DNA of 64,000 nt, from positions 274,588,900-274,652,899 of the forward strand of contig CM056993.1 of assembly GCA_029891345.1 (NCBI GenBank). The letters run 5' to 3'. Origin of the DNA: Dryococelus australis. Its lineage: Eukaryota; Arthropoda; Insecta; Phasmatodea; Phasmatidae. The notes under the pieces are model-generated. The model was given only the letters and a program-made list of their open reading frames with translations. It did not search any database and was not told the origin of the DNA. This document shows, piece by piece, positions 12,186 through 23,640 of the stretch. Position 1 is the stretch's first letter, and each line of letters starts with the position of its first letter. The position numbers and the translations under genes are program-made.

Positions 12186-13560
12186 TGCTCGTCCCCTACC
12201 CTAGCCCATTTGTCAGGCCGACCGCTCCTGCATAGAACACACCCACACTCTATGATTAATCACTGTGATGTGTAGTGTAGTGCGATGCGAGGAGTATAAG
12301 TTCAGCAAGAGTAAGCTGGGGCAGACAGTGTAGCATCTCGCACGCTTCCACCTGCCAAATGTCAACAATTCCCCGGAGGAGTGATATACAAAGAGTACCA
12401 AAGTTTTCTCTTTATTAATTCAGTATCGCACGGGAATGTGGACATGCAAAGAGACGTGTAATAAGGATGGCATGTAAAACCCACAGTTACAACAGAATCA
12501 TCCTATTTGCAGTGTTTCATCCAAGTGTATTTTTGTTCATCCCCACTAGTGTTATGTCCACGTCATTTCATGTGTATTTTGCAAGACAGGTGAGAGTTGT
12601 TTTTATTTATTTTTATGCAGAGTTGTGCCCATGTACGTAAAATTTAAGGCAGAAGTGTTTGAGTAAGTGTGCAAGTAGATCCTTCCGCGGAACGTGGGCC
12701 CGCTTTCACGCCTCAGCGGGAAGTTAGTTAGCAAGTAGCACCAAGAGGGGTTGGCCCGTGTGAGATCGCGTCAAATTTTCCCGTGCCCAGGCAGGCAGCA
12801 CTGTTTGCACCAGTCATGTGACTACAATAGATTTAATTATCCTGGAATCTTTTTCGTTTTAGCCACCTGGGACACTGCCCCGCACCTCCCAGAAGGTTTT
12901 CATAATTTAACCAGCACACTTAATTCATGAGAGCTTGACGGCATTGTAACAGAATAACATTCGCTGCAGGTAAAAGTGTGCACCAGTGTCAAGTTATCCT
13001 CTAGAGGGATGTGTAATTTGGATATTGATTAAAAGTGATACATGGAACTTACGTGTGCTTTTTAATTCAACTGCCGCAAGACATTTAAGGGTACGGACCC
13101 TCAGAATCCTGCTGTTTTCCTTCATTGTTTTATGTCTTAATTTCCAATGATGATTTTCATTAATGTATACTGCAAAGTTTTTAAAGTGTTTATATGTATG
13201 GACGTGTGGTTGGCCCCAACAATCCACACTGTAGGGAGTCTATAATGTCAACAATATTTTCTGCTAGAAGGCGCTCGACACGCGCTACAAAATACAGACG
13301 AACTTCAACAGCACGACGCAAATGTTGTGCCTGGGTGATTGGCCTGCAGCACCCTGAGAATACCGAGAATCATCATGCTCTAACAGAACTTAAACTTTGA
13401 CGCCACCTGAGAGATGTCTAGCACCTACCAGGTATAAATTCCACACATTTTCTTTCATCTCAAAGTTCACCATCTTCCAAAATCACCTTTGACCCTGTGT
13501 CATTCCCTCCCACGCCGTCAAATGGCTCGCCCAAGCGTGTGGCAAATTCATACCGTCTTT
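12186..13560. other. Insertion splitting the polymerase relic
   Basis: The polymerase reading ends near 13560 just after the exonuclease-like VADFE motif and resumes near 12185. The DNA between is clearly richer in G+C than the relic, has no recognised ORF and shows no obvious terminal repeats. The 40-codon frame continuing past 13560 has non-viral composition and may be inserted sequence. A solo LTR or a captured host segment are both possible. Confidence 0.5.
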
Positions 13561-14218
13561 CGACACTTTGGCTGCTGTCAAGTAATGATTCAAAATCTGC
13601 CACTAATATAAAAGGAACTTCTATTGTATATGGGTAGTTTTAAAAAAAAATATTTGCCGACCTTCCCAAGGTACACCGATTCCTTTTTAGAAGCAGTCAT
13701 TTGCAAGTTTATTTAATCTTTCTTAAGAGTAAAGAACTGAAGACACATATCACATATATAAGTTTTACTTTTGTAATTATTTTTTTGTCTGAAAGCACTC
13801 CGATAAATCTTTATCCAACAGTAATTTTGTAGTTTTTATCATCTTTGAAATAAAATAAATTTATATGCTATCCTTTTTGTGTTTTGTAACTTTTAGTGGA
13901 TATACTTAGAAGTCGTCATCAATAGAGTAGGTATACATTTATAGACACCAATTTGATTTTCTATATTTGGTATTACGTCAATTTTAATAGGATATTCATA
14001 TTTATCTATTACTTCATCTATATTAAGCCCCACACTTTTATATTTAGTTACTCTTTACCTGTTGGAAACAATGCAGACTTAATTGCCCTGAAGAAAACAG
14101 TTTTTATAATTTTTTCCATTAATACAAGCTTATTTATTCTTAATCTCGTCTGGTCTATCAATTTGAAATGACCTATTTAATGGATTATACTTATTTATAG
14201 CTAAAGCTAACTGTAATC
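13560..14218 (-). pseudogene. DNA polymerase B relic, N-terminal part
   Basis: Minus-strand reading from 14218 starts with an LQLALAINKYNPL block, followed by a segment with many stops, a degenerate ICDMC zinc finger near 13730-13760 and then VPFILVADFE, which corresponds to the exonuclease I motif (Asp-x-Glu) of type B polymerases. This order is the one found in front of the 10706-12185 fragment in intact virus-like polymerases of this type, so both pieces belong to one gene. At 14218 it is cut by non-viral DNA next to the gypsy element; related virus-like sequence resumes at 21915. Confidence 0.75.
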
Positions 14219-15889
14219 TGATGCCGGCTAACAGCCAGCAGCGCTAGAGCCCATGATGGAGCTCACCACATACGTATCACGTGTACATGCATGTGCGCAA
14301 AGAGACCAATATTTTTGAACTTTCATATAAAGAATATTATTTTGCACCGTGAAATGTGTCTTGTATTTTTATTTTCAGGGTTTGATATGTCTTACAGTGT
14401 TTTAAAGTGTTTAATATTTTCAAAATGTTTTGTTATGAAATTCAAAGTGCGCACTGCACGGAGATTAAGAACACTAATATTCCGGCATGAACGCAGTCAT
14501 AAGAGACATTGAGATAATACAAAAATTCACAATAAATTATAAAATGTAAAACAATACTTAATTTACTTGTGCCACTTTTATTTTCAAAGCATATAAAAGT
14601 TGTTTACACATGCATAGCACTTCCACTTATGTGAACCCCATAGGCAGCCATGGTAGGTCCGTGTGATGCGTGCCTCTGGGAAGTCTGTCTAGGAGAGCTG
14701 GCGAGGTAAGACACTGTCACGTACGCACTACAACCTTTTGTTCACTGATGTAGATTTCAATAGCACTTTTAGTATACCAGTTAACCTTTGCTTGCATACA
14801 TTTTGCCAGACATTCCCCCAGCATTATACTTCCGCTTAACTCATTAATTTCATCCTTGTGGCATTTTCAACTTAATCGAGGAGAAGGAGGATAAATGTGT
14901 CGGAACGGTTGTGCGACCCGCGAATCTTGAATCAGGTGCCACCCACTTCTGCTAAAGGTGTTTCATTGTAATTTCTGTATTATTGCTGCATGCAATTTTA
15001 AGGGCTTTAATTCTATGCTTGTATTTGAGGGTATTTTTCATGTTTGAATATTTTACGGCAACATCACGTACAACCACGTGGCTAATCGCAGCCAAGTCCG
15101 TGTCCGCGCCATCCTTTCACTTTGTGAGTATATTTGTGTAAAACCATGTGCGCCATTATTTATTTCAGGGTTCGATGTATTTTTCATGTGAATGATGCTT
15201 TGTATGTTTGACCATGCGGTCATGTTAATGTTTGCTTTTTCCACCATCAGGCATGCTACACGCCTGTAACCACTGTAATCGCAAAGAGAATAATTTTCTC
15301 TACCAGAATAATATTTTGTTGGAATTTAATTTGCTGTTTTCACGAAGAAATATTGAAATTTCACCTGCACCACGTGGTCCGCTACGAACTTTATACAATG
15401 GCATCCATGCCATATAAACTTGTTAATGTATCATCAAGTGTTACATTTTGTAATTTGCCATGTCCTGTCTTCAGGGAAAAATCGTTAGTCCACCCTAGCA
15501 GCTGTCGAACCTCTTCCGTTGTGAAGATTATGTTTTCATACGCCACTGTGAGATCATTCATCTAGGCATGCGCTAGAGTAATTGCAGGCTTACGAGTACC
15601 CAAGCAGTGTTAGCTAGACACGACCGAATGTATCAATTTCATGGCATGATGATTTGTACGAATGGTATAAATAAAACAGGTATCACAGTAAACCATCTTC
15701 TTTCATTTGCAGTGACAGTGTCCTAGTCACATGTGATAAAGTGATAAAATGTTTAGTAAAAGTTTAGTATTGACAATGTGTATCATAAGTACGCTTGGGT
15801 GAGACGGACACACAGAACCCACAGCATCCCTGAGTCTCAACAGTGTGGTAATTGGGAAGCACCACTGGTGTCCATATTATCAGTAAATA
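14219..15889. other. Stretch between polymerase relic and gypsy element 1
   Basis: No gene is visible. If gypsy element 1 is complete, its 5' LTR should lie here, but the sequence does not align to the proposed 3' LTR beyond a shared 16-base start (TGATGCCGGCTAACAG at 14219 and 21054). A TATAAATAAA block is at about 15665-15675. Confidence 0.35.
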
Positions 15890-15932
15890 ATGTGTGTCAT
15901 TGTTTGTCTCATGTCTCACCCGACGGCATCAA

Positions 15933-15952
15933 TTTGCACCCAACGTGAGGCC
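15933..15952 (+). other. Primer-binding-site-like sequence of gypsy element 1
   Basis: TTTGCACCCAACGTGAGGCC resembles the tRNA-primed start site (TGGCGCCCAACGTGGGG type) that follows the 5' LTR in many Ty3/gypsy elements, with three or four changes. It lies about 40 bases before the first coding segment of the element. Confidence 0.45.
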
Positions 15953-15988
15953 AAGTGTGTTCATCCGTGTTGCATCATCCGCGAGAAA

Positions 15989-16418
15989 ATGGCAGACACC
16001 ACACTTGATCAACGGCTAGAAGCCCTCAAGACATCCGCGTCGGCAACCGTAACACTGGCGGCACCCGCAAACACGAGTTACTTAGACATACCAATCGATC
16101 AATGCATGCATTATGGGAGATTGAGTGAAATTAACTTGTTTGAAGAAAGTATGTGGGAGCAACCCTTGTGTCTGTATGTTCGACAATGTCTCTACGCTGT
16201 CATAGCATTGCCTGTGCATGCGCACTGGATGTGATGGGGCGAGAACGAAGCGGGAGCAGTGCCAACAGTGTAGGAAAGACTCGCAATTACGATGCATAGG
16301 GCCTGCGAAGTTTACCACCTACTGTGATGGCATTATAAAATGTGACGAGTGTCATAAGATGAACTGTGCTGAGATCGCGCCACCGCCAACACCAGAGGTG
16401 AAACCAAGCCGCCAGTAG
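15989..16418 (+). pseudogene. Gypsy element 1: N-terminal region with zinc-ribbon-like domain
   Basis: A frame opening at 15989 (MADTTLDQRLEAL) runs to about 16210 and continues after a frameshift at about 16218 into a cysteine-rich block: CQQC, then TYCDGIIKCDECHKMNC before a Pro-rich linker. The spacing CxxC-n-CxxC suggests one zinc ribbon or finger. It lies ahead of the capsid-like gag domain. A similar block is found at the same place in gypsy element 2 (about 43735-43865, minus). It may be an N-terminal extension of gag; I do not recognise it from described gypsy lineages. Confidence 0.55.
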
Positions 16419-16539
16419 TTGTTACATACACGCCACAGGGCTTAACTGGGCCAGATCGCAATGTATTACTGCCAACTGTTGCAGGACATGACTCAGAAGA
16501 CCCGGGTTACATTCCTAGCTGTTTGTGTGAAAAAATTAC

Positions 16540-16930
16540 ATAGGCATAGTGTGCACAGAGACAATTGGACTGAAGTAACTGCCAACAGGTTAAGGGGAAC
16601 CACTGCCACGTGGTTGAGCTTGGCCAGGGACTATCAAGTTACGTGGGAAGAGTGTTGTGAGATTGCTAGGTCGGTTCAACACTGACGGAGATGCTATCCA
16701 GGCACAAGCGCGACTGTATCACAAACAACAAAGAGAGCATGAGGGAATTGAAGAGTTCATACAACACAAATTAGACTTTTATAAGCTGCTACACCCGGGA
16801 CAGGCAACCCGCGGGATATTAGAGATAATTGTGGTGTTAACAACACGTGACATTACAGAAGATGACACGTGCCAGTGTAGAACAGTTCATGAGAGAAGCG
16901 TGTTTGTATGAGGGGGGCATACATGCAAAT
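16540..16930 (+). pseudogene. Gypsy element 1: gag (retrotransposon capsid) domain
   Basis: Two overlapping frames joined by one frameshift near 16670 give the classic retrotransposon gag pattern: NWTEVTANRLRGTTATWLSL, a YQVTWEE segment, RFNTDGDAIQAQ, then HKLDFYKLLHPGQ. This protein would form the capsid that packages the element RNA. It is followed by a Thr/Asn/His-rich frame (16847-17203) in place of a clear zinc knuckle. Stops and the frameshift make it non-functional. Confidence 0.8.
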
Positions 16931-17189
16931 CAAGAATATAAGTTACCACGGCAAAACCACAGCACGTCAACACCTACCATCCTACCATGTAGCCAGATGT
17001 CCGAGACCACCACCACCGTTCACACCAGTGAGAGCGAACTGCAGACACGCAACAAATTTTCACAACAATCACCCCACGAAAACTACTACCACGGCAACAG
17101 ATCGGGATACAAAGTAGGGAGGTTGACGAAACAGCACCTGCACCAATCACACTGCCAGGTCATAACAATCCGCCTACTGAAGGTGCAAA

Positions 17190-17526
17190 AGTGTTTCAAG
17201 TGACTGACAGTACAGTGAAAGCATTAAGGATCTGTGTTGAAAGGATAAATGTTACAGCCGTAATTGACACACTGCCACTGCCGCTAGTCACGATTTTGTG
17301 CATGAGAGTTTTAATACAAGCTGTAACAACTAGAGTGCTGCCGCGAAGTCTGCAATTTGCTACCACACACCAACAGGGGGAAGCGAGGAGTGTGATACAC
17401 GTCACTGTAGGGATCCAAGAACTGCGTACCAAGTGCGATGTTTACATTGTGCCGGACTCATGCGATGAAGTGATTCTTGGACTGCCATGGTTTATTGACA
17501 ACCAAGCTGTGATAGAACCGCATTAG
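17190..17526 (+). pseudogene. Gypsy element 1: aspartic protease domain
   Basis: A 111-codon frame holds a decayed retropepsin: AVIDT at the active-site position, though the usual following Gly-Ala-Ser/Thr has been lost, and the conserved C-terminal flap end VILGLPWF. The protease would cleave the element polyprotein. With the catalytic triad broken it cannot be active. Confidence 0.75.
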
Positions 17527-17589
17527 AATCGTCTGGACATGCGGATGCATGGTAGGGACTGTATAAGCCATGGGAGCAACACCGCCGAC

Positions 17590-18330
17590 AACTGCAGTGC
17601 CGCTTGCTGACTTCGAGTACGAGGTGCCCCCTACACATCAGCAATGTCTGTAACATCTGCTGGACCAGTATGCCAGTGTGTTCCACAATGAGGGGAAGCT
17701 GCAGCGCACCATCACGGAGCATGCGATCATCACAACACACGAGGACCCAGTGTACTCCAAGCCACGAGACCCAGGTATTTTCTTTTGCTGCGTCATCAAC
17801 CAGGAGGTATGTGAGATGCTGAACTACAATGTAATTGAACCTACACAAAGTCTCTATAATTCAGGTATTACCCTTGCTCCAAAGAAAGATGGCGAATGGC
17901 GATTCTGTGTTGATTTCCGCCCTTTGTATAAAATCACTGTAAACATGCCACCAACAGTCATTAATATGAATGACACTTTGTCAACATTAAGACCAGCAAC
18001 AGTTTTCACATCATTTGATTTAAAGTCCAGATATTGGCAAGTGCCTATCCGTACACAGGACAGAAAGAAAACAGAATTTACTACCCCAGATTGACGTAGA
18101 TTTCAATTTGTTGCCATGCCATTCGGTTTAAAGTGTGCTTCTGCAAAGTTTCAAAACTTAATGGTTAATGCACTGGATGGATTCATTGGACACTTTGTGA
18201 TGGCGTATTCGGATGATGTATTTGTTTGGTCCAACAGCTGAGAAGAGCACTTGCACCATTTGAGCCTTGTGTTTGAACGGCTTGAACGTAACAAACTTAC
18301 GTGCAAAGTGGATGTGATAATTTGGGTATG
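17590..18330 (+). pseudogene. Gypsy element 1: reverse transcriptase
   Basis: Reads through a stop at 18092 and others. Visible RT blocks are LAPKKDGEWRFCVDFRPL (about 17873), FTSFDLKSRYWQVPI (18006), the FGLK segment (18123) and the catalytic box AYSDDVFVWS (about 18202), which keeps both Asp residues of YxDD. The spacing is that of Ty3/gypsy polymerases. It lies after the protease and before RNase H, as expected. Confidence 0.9.
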
Positions 18331-18629
18331 AGTAGAATGGAGTTTTTGGGACACACTGCAACAGGAGATGGACACGAACAAGAACAGCAACACGTACAGG
18401 AAATTCAAAACAAACCCACACCCAGATCACGTAAACAAGACAGGAAATTTTTTGGCTTAATTGGTTAAGGGAATCTGTCCCAAACTTTTCTGTGATTACC
18501 GCACCATCACCTGCTTTGTTGTGTGAGAAACGCAAATTTGTCTGGACACCTCAAGCCGATCAAGCCTTTAAAGAAATCAAACTTGCATTTCAGAACTGTA
18601 ATCCGCTATCTAGGTTCAACCCAGAGTTA

Positions 18630-19010
18630 CCCATTGTTGTATAAACAGATGCAAGTCAAGAAGGCATCGGGGCCGTGTTGTATCAGGTGGAAACACACGG
18701 GGAAAAGCAAATAATCAGCTACCACAGTGCGAAGTTTGGGGAAACAGAACGCACGTATCACATCAACAAACAGGAATGTTTAGCAATTGTACATGCATTG
18801 CGAAAGTACCGGCCTATTTGCTAGGAAGACAGTTTACTCTCAAAACTGAAAACCTGTCTTGTGTGGTTAGAGGGCATGCATAATGAGAAGAGCAAACTTG
18901 CTTTCTGGGTGCTGTTACTTCAGGAGTATGATTTCAAAGTAGAACGCAAGGCGGGGAAAACCAATGAGCTCGCGGACACCTTGTCCAGGAATCTTTGTCC
19001 GAATCTAACG
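18630..19010 (+). pseudogene. Gypsy element 1: RNase H
   Basis: The frame contains TDASQEGIGAVLYQ with the first catalytic Asp, then SYHSAKFGETERTY, and after a frameshift near 18820 the C-terminal LQEYDFKVERKAGK and NELADTLSRN segments. It would degrade the RNA strand during reverse transcription. The order and spacing match Ty3/gypsy pol. Confidence 0.85.
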
Positions 19011-19279
19011 ATAACTGATGATGCGAAGTGGGAAGAAGCGCTACCACCTTGCAGTGCAATAAAAACTGCAGAAACACAAACTCTAGTCGTACAAAACATT
19101 GTTGCCCCACCACCTGGCGAACTTGTTTCATTGAATGTACGGAACGTGTTAAGAGAGGAACACACTGCGCAAGAAAATTCCCCATATGCTACGCAACGCC
19201 GGTAACACTGCGCCACGCAGTACACAGAACACTGGAAGGTAGTGGACTGAGAGATACAAACCAAACCACCTGATAATTG

Positions 19280-20451
19280 CACACTATGGTGAACATATGT
19301 GCCAAAGGAGAAACGGGAACTTGTACTTAAGTATGCACATGACAGTTTAGAGCATGGACACCCGGGATCCGAGCAAACACGAATAAAAAAGCAGAAATTT
19401 TTTCACTATCCGGGGATTCAGGGAGATGTAAGGAGCACATACAAAGCTGTATCACGTGTAACACCCGGAAGCCGCTGAGAACAGACGGCGACGCTTCACA
19501 GCAACTGAGTCTGTCAACTGAGCCATTAAAAACAGTAACAATTGACATCATGGGCCCATACCTGCGTACCAAAACTGGTAAAAGATTCCTTATTGTTGAC
19601 ACGGGTTTGTTTACCCATTGGACCGAGGCATTTCCCATCAGCAATGTTCATGTGCACACAGTTGCACAGGTGATGCAAAATGAGTTCTTTCCAAGATGGG
19701 TACACCCTGAGTATTTGCTGACTGATAACGGCACACATTTTGTTGGGCGAAAGTGGAGAGAATACTGTACCAGGTGGGGAACAGAACACACTACCACCCC
19801 AGCATACCACCCCAGGGCTAACCCAACCAAACGATGTAACCAAGACGTCAAAATCCAGTTATGCATCCGGTTAGGAGAAGATCACACTAGGTGGGCAGAG
19901 TTTATACCGGAGGTAATGTTTAGTCTAAGGAGTAGAGTAAATGAGGCAACCGGGAAGACACCCATCAAAATCGTACAAGGTTGCGAACTCTGTGCCCCGG
20001 AGCACCCCAAGAAAACCCACCAATTCCACTTGAGCAGATTGTAGAACACCATGCACAAATCCACGAGGACGCAAGGGCAACTCAAATTAGTTATTGCAAT
20101 GTGTGGGTACCGGAGAGCAGAAGGCCACCACCCAAACTTGTACCTGGAATGTATGTTTACGTGAGAGAGAAGCCGCTATCGGCTTGGATACAAAAATACT
20201 GTGCTAGGCTGGCACCTAGATGGACAGGGCCAGTAAGAGTGGTAGACAAGATGGGGAATTCCATGTATTTAGTGAAGTTGGGACTAAGATATGTCCCAAA
20301 ACGGCACCGTGACGATCTGTGTATAGCCCGACCACCCGTAGGAAAGAGGCAAGGAGACGTTACGCCTAGTACCTCAGCGAGAACGGAGCAGTATACCAGG
20401 GAGTACACAGGGAAATGTCAACACGTGCACTACTGTAAACAACAAAACTAA
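19280..20451 (+). pseudogene. Gypsy element 1: integrase with GPY-type C-terminus
   Basis: The zinc-binding region is worn (HDSLEHGHPGSEQT near 19345). The core has VTIDIMGPYLR (first Asp, 19538) and LLTDNGTHFVG (second Asp, 19717). The third catalytic residue, normally Glu in an NPTER motif, is Lys here (ANPTKRCNQ, about 19820), so the enzyme would be dead even without the frameshift near 20035. The last frame carries RWTGPVRVVDK, the GPY/F module of gypsy integrases, ending in a hydrophilic tail at 20451. Confidence 0.88.
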
Positions 20452-21038
20452 CACGGGAATACCCAGCCAAAGTAATGAACTGTCATTTAAGGGTTTTGCA
20501 CAGACATAACACTCAACACCTAGTAGTGAGGAAGTAGGAGCGAGTAGTATCGAAACATTATTTCTGGGTTTTTCTGTTAATGCCTGTAAGTACACAACCA
20601 ATCCTAGTGACTTTAAGGAGTTTCCAAGTGTACACGAAGAAAGTGGTAACACAAGTGCACACGTAAATGTAAACACAACCAGTGCCAGTGAAAGAAGTTT
20701 TAAGGGGGTTTCCCCAAAGTACAGCTGAATTTGGTTGTAACAATTGTGAAAACGTAAATTTTGAAACCACAAGTGAAGGCAAGATGCCTAGTAGGGCAAG
20801 AGAGTTTGAAAGGGTTTGGGGAGAATAGTAGGGCAATGAGTGTGACAAGTGTCAACAAACAGGCAAGACGAGCCACCACCCCGTACCCACAATGTTGTTC
20901 CTGCCTACACCCCCACCCCCTGCAAATGCCGCAGAAACAGAAGGCCTCCAAGGCCATGATTTCTTTGCCCTCAACCGGCACCTAGCCGGGCAGAGCTCGC
21001 CAGAGCAATGTTGTGTTGTTTGTACTGTCTTGGCCTTC
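20452..21038 (+). other. Gypsy element 1: 3' internal untranslated region
   Basis: Between the integrase stop and the polypurine tract no frame resembles an envelope or other known gene. Purine-rich direct words (GTGAAAGAAGTTT, GGGTTTGGGGAGAA) occur but no domain. Confidence 0.5.
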
Positions 21039-21048
21039 GAGGGAGGGG
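21039..21048 (+). other. Polypurine tract of gypsy element 1
   Basis: GAGGGAGGGG lies five bases before a TG-starting sequence proposed as the 3' LTR. This is the expected position for the plus-strand primer of a gypsy element. Confidence 0.55.
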
Positions 21049-21053
21049 TCATT

Positions 21054-21900
21054 TGATGCCGGCTAACAGACCCACCAAATCTCTCCTCTCCCCCTGGCTG
21101 ACAGGTCTGTTGCCTTCTAACCCCTCTTTCTGGGAAACCCGTGAATAATGGACAGTGGGCCATCAAGCTGTCACACTACTCGGCGCCTTGCTTGCGTCAC
21201 GGCCCCTCTCCCCTGCTGGAGGTTTCAACAGGTCTGGCGACAACACAAGAATGTTGAATGTTCTGGTGAGACTGACTGGCACCTCGGCCCTCCGTGACGC
21301 ATCAAGCGAGTTGGGGAAGATTCTAGGCGGCGGCCTAAGACACTATATACATTGCCGCAACCCAGCGGCCGGGAGTCTTGACGGAGGCTGCCTAGCCAAG
21401 TGTGCACAAGCTAAGAGAAGTGTGGACAACGACTGGAGATTGCGGGACAACGGCGAGCGAGGTGTTCGTGGCGTGAATAGACGAGAGGGTGTGAAACCGA
21501 CGAGTGAAGCCTACTGTGCCTGAGGGCGCTTGGAGGACTCTAGAACAATGTGACTGGCGGGACATGGACTGAACTGAGGTGGGACTGAATGGAAGTGTAA
21601 TACGGATTTTATTGTAAATATTCTTACTGTCAATTTGGACACATATTTTTACAGAATATCTGAATAGGTTGATACACTATCTATTGGGACTGATCTTTAA
21701 TTATTTTATTTAATTAATTTGTTTGTGATAATTATAAATTGTATTAAATTGGAGTAATTAGTTGTGAACTAATATCAATTTATTGTGAGATAGTGAGTTC
21801 AGAGAATTTTGCTGTAGTAATTGTAAATAAAATAAGGAAATTATAAATTAATCATTTAATTTGATTAAGACCTCCATCCCTTAACGAACTTGGTACAGCC
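21054..21900 (+). repeat. Candidate 3' LTR of gypsy element 1
   Basis: It begins with TG (TGATGCCGGCTAAC) right after the polypurine tract, has a TATATA core at about 21345 and an AATAAA at about 21827, and the sequence near its end reads GGTACA before virus-like DNA resumes. No matching 5' copy was found in the window, so the LTR call rests on position and signals only. Confidence 0.45.
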
Positions 21901-21914
21901 CACTTAATTTCTAG

Positions 21915-22165
21915 AGAGAAAAATTTTAACAGTATTATTGGTTCTTTTATTTCTTTTGTTTACAATTACATTAGATGAAAAGGAAATATTTCTTCTAATT
22001 CCATTTTATCTTCTTCATATATTTCTTTGGTATTGGCATCTGAAAAAGGTTAATTTTTTAAAATTCCATTTTGTTATCCAGTTACTTTTATTATAATTTC
22101 TAGGTCTTACAAATACATTAGAAAAAGTAAATATTTCTTTTAATTCCGGTTTATGTTTTTTATAT
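21915..22165 (-). pseudogene. Virus-like ORF remnant interrupted by the mariner (part 1)
   Basis: The minus-strand reading has a coding look: a PELKEIFTFSNVFVRPRN stretch, then DANTKEIYEEDKMELEEIF, and an end rich in Lys, Arg and Asn. The KEIY...ELEEIF unit recurs twice, so the protein carried tandem repeats. The A/T composition is that of the polymerase relic. The reading resumes beyond the mariner at about 23500. I cannot name the gene. Confidence 0.5.
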
Positions 22166-22168
22166 ATA

Positions 22169-23493
22169 GGATGAGCATAAAGTCTTCCCCTGATTAGAAA
22201 AATATATTGCTAAAGTACTATGTTAGTTACAGCTATGCGGTTTGTTGCAAATGGTAGCTTAACTCGCAAAGTTGTTATGGATACATTTTGACATGTGCTC
22301 CGACAGCATCTAATAAACTTTGTCCTCTCTCTTGTGTTACAGGTAGTGTAATTTAGGAGTGCTGCTGTTACAATGGCATCTATGCAGGAGAAAGCGCAAT
22401 GTGTTTTGTGGTTTCATGAAACCTGTCGCCTATCGCAGTTCAGTGACAGTTCCGAGGTGCCTATGGTTGAGATACGCCAGATGTGAAGAGCATTACAAGA
22501 TGGTATGAAAAGTTCAAAGAGACTGGCAGTGTTGGTGACAAGGCAAGAAGTGGTAGACCAGTGGTGAGTGACGAAACAGTTGATATTGTGCCTACAGCGG
22601 TTCTATGCAGTCCATGGAAATCAACCCGTCGTGTCTCCATAGAAACAGGCATACCTAAGTGGTGAAGATTTTACACAAACTGCTGCATTTCCATGCTTAC
22701 AAAGTGCAACATCTGCAAGTGTTGCAGCCAGATGATAGGCTCAGACATGCTGAGTTTGCCTAGAGACATGCTGAAACAATATGATACAGACAATGACTAC
22801 CTTAATAAAAGTTTGTTTTTTCCAATGAAGCATTTCACATCTCTGGGAAAGTAAACAGGCATAATGTCCGGATCTGGGAGTCGGAGAACCCACGTGTCGT
22901 GGTACAGCATATCAGGGACAGCCCGAAAATGAATGAGTGATGTGGCTTGATGCACAACAAAGTTATTGGACCATTCTTTTTCACTGAGCCCACCGTTACA
23001 GCAACAGTTTAACAGGGTATGTTGGAACTTTACGTTGCACCTCTGTTACAGGAATGTCAACCATGGGTAATATATCAACAAGATGGTGCACCGCCACACT
23101 GGGGGTTATTTGTTTGCCAGTTCTTGGATGAAACCTTTCCGGGCAGATGGATCAGTGGAGACGGTCCAACACCGGACATAACCCCTCTTGACTTTTTCTT
23201 GTGGGGTTACGTTAAGATCAAAGTGTTTCATTCACCAGTTCCTGATGTGCACACTCAGGGCACAGATACAAGATGCTGTAGAGGCAGTGACGGAAGAGAT
23301 GTTGGCAAAGACATAGACCGAAACTGAGTATCGCCTAGACGTTCTACGGGCAACAAACTGAGCACATGACGAAATGTACTCATAAAAACTGCATGAGTTA
23401 ATCTACTATTTGCAACAAACCACACAGCTGTATCTAGCATAGTTCTTTAGCAATAAATTCTTGTAATCAGAGAAAGACATTATAATCATCCTG
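22169..23493 (+). mobile_element. Mariner/Tc1-like DNA transposon
   Basis: Terminal inverted repeats of about 55 bases pair well: GGATGAGCATAAAGTCTTCC at the left and the reverse complement of GGATGATTATAATGTCTTTC at the right. Both are flanked by TA, the target duplication of this superfamily. The total length of about 1.3 kb is usual. It lies within a virus-like ORF whose sequence continues on both sides. Confidence 0.88.
22373..23327 (+). pseudogene. Mariner-superfamily transposase, inactivated
   Basis: The start at 22373 (MASMQEKAQCVLW) opens a helix-turn-helix N-terminus; a second frame holds RWYEKFKETGSVGDKARSGR (22500 onward), the linker common in this superfamily. After several stops the frame at 23019-23327 has YQQDGAPPHW (second catalytic Asp), FPGRWI and PDITPLDFFLWGYVK (third catalytic Asp and its neighbours). 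The family cuts and pastes its own element at TA sites. At least five frame breaks make it dead. Confidence 0.85.
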
Positions 23494-23640
23494 TATTTCT
23501 TTGGCATTGGCATATGATAAAGGCATATTTTTAAAGTTGCTTTTTGTTTATTGATTTTAAATTATTCGTATAACAGCTCTAATGAAATCAGATTTTCTTA
23601 GCCTGTACCAATATTTAATTTTTTATTCTCTACCTATAAC
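23494..23640 (-). pseudogene. Virus-like ORF remnant (part 2)
   Basis: On the minus strand the first bases after the mariner read SYANAKEI, the same unit as DANTKEI at about 22030, and the DNA of 23495-23550 aligns with 22020-22075. So the mariner entered a repeated coding sequence. Upstream of it the reading is lost in AT-rich DNA. Confidence 0.45.

Noticed and set aside
17492-17848. Long minus-strand frames over the protease and RT of gypsy element 1, and similar ones at 18920-19282 and 19526-19843
   Set aside because: They overlap clear pol domains on the plus strand and show Cys/Leu-rich antisense composition.
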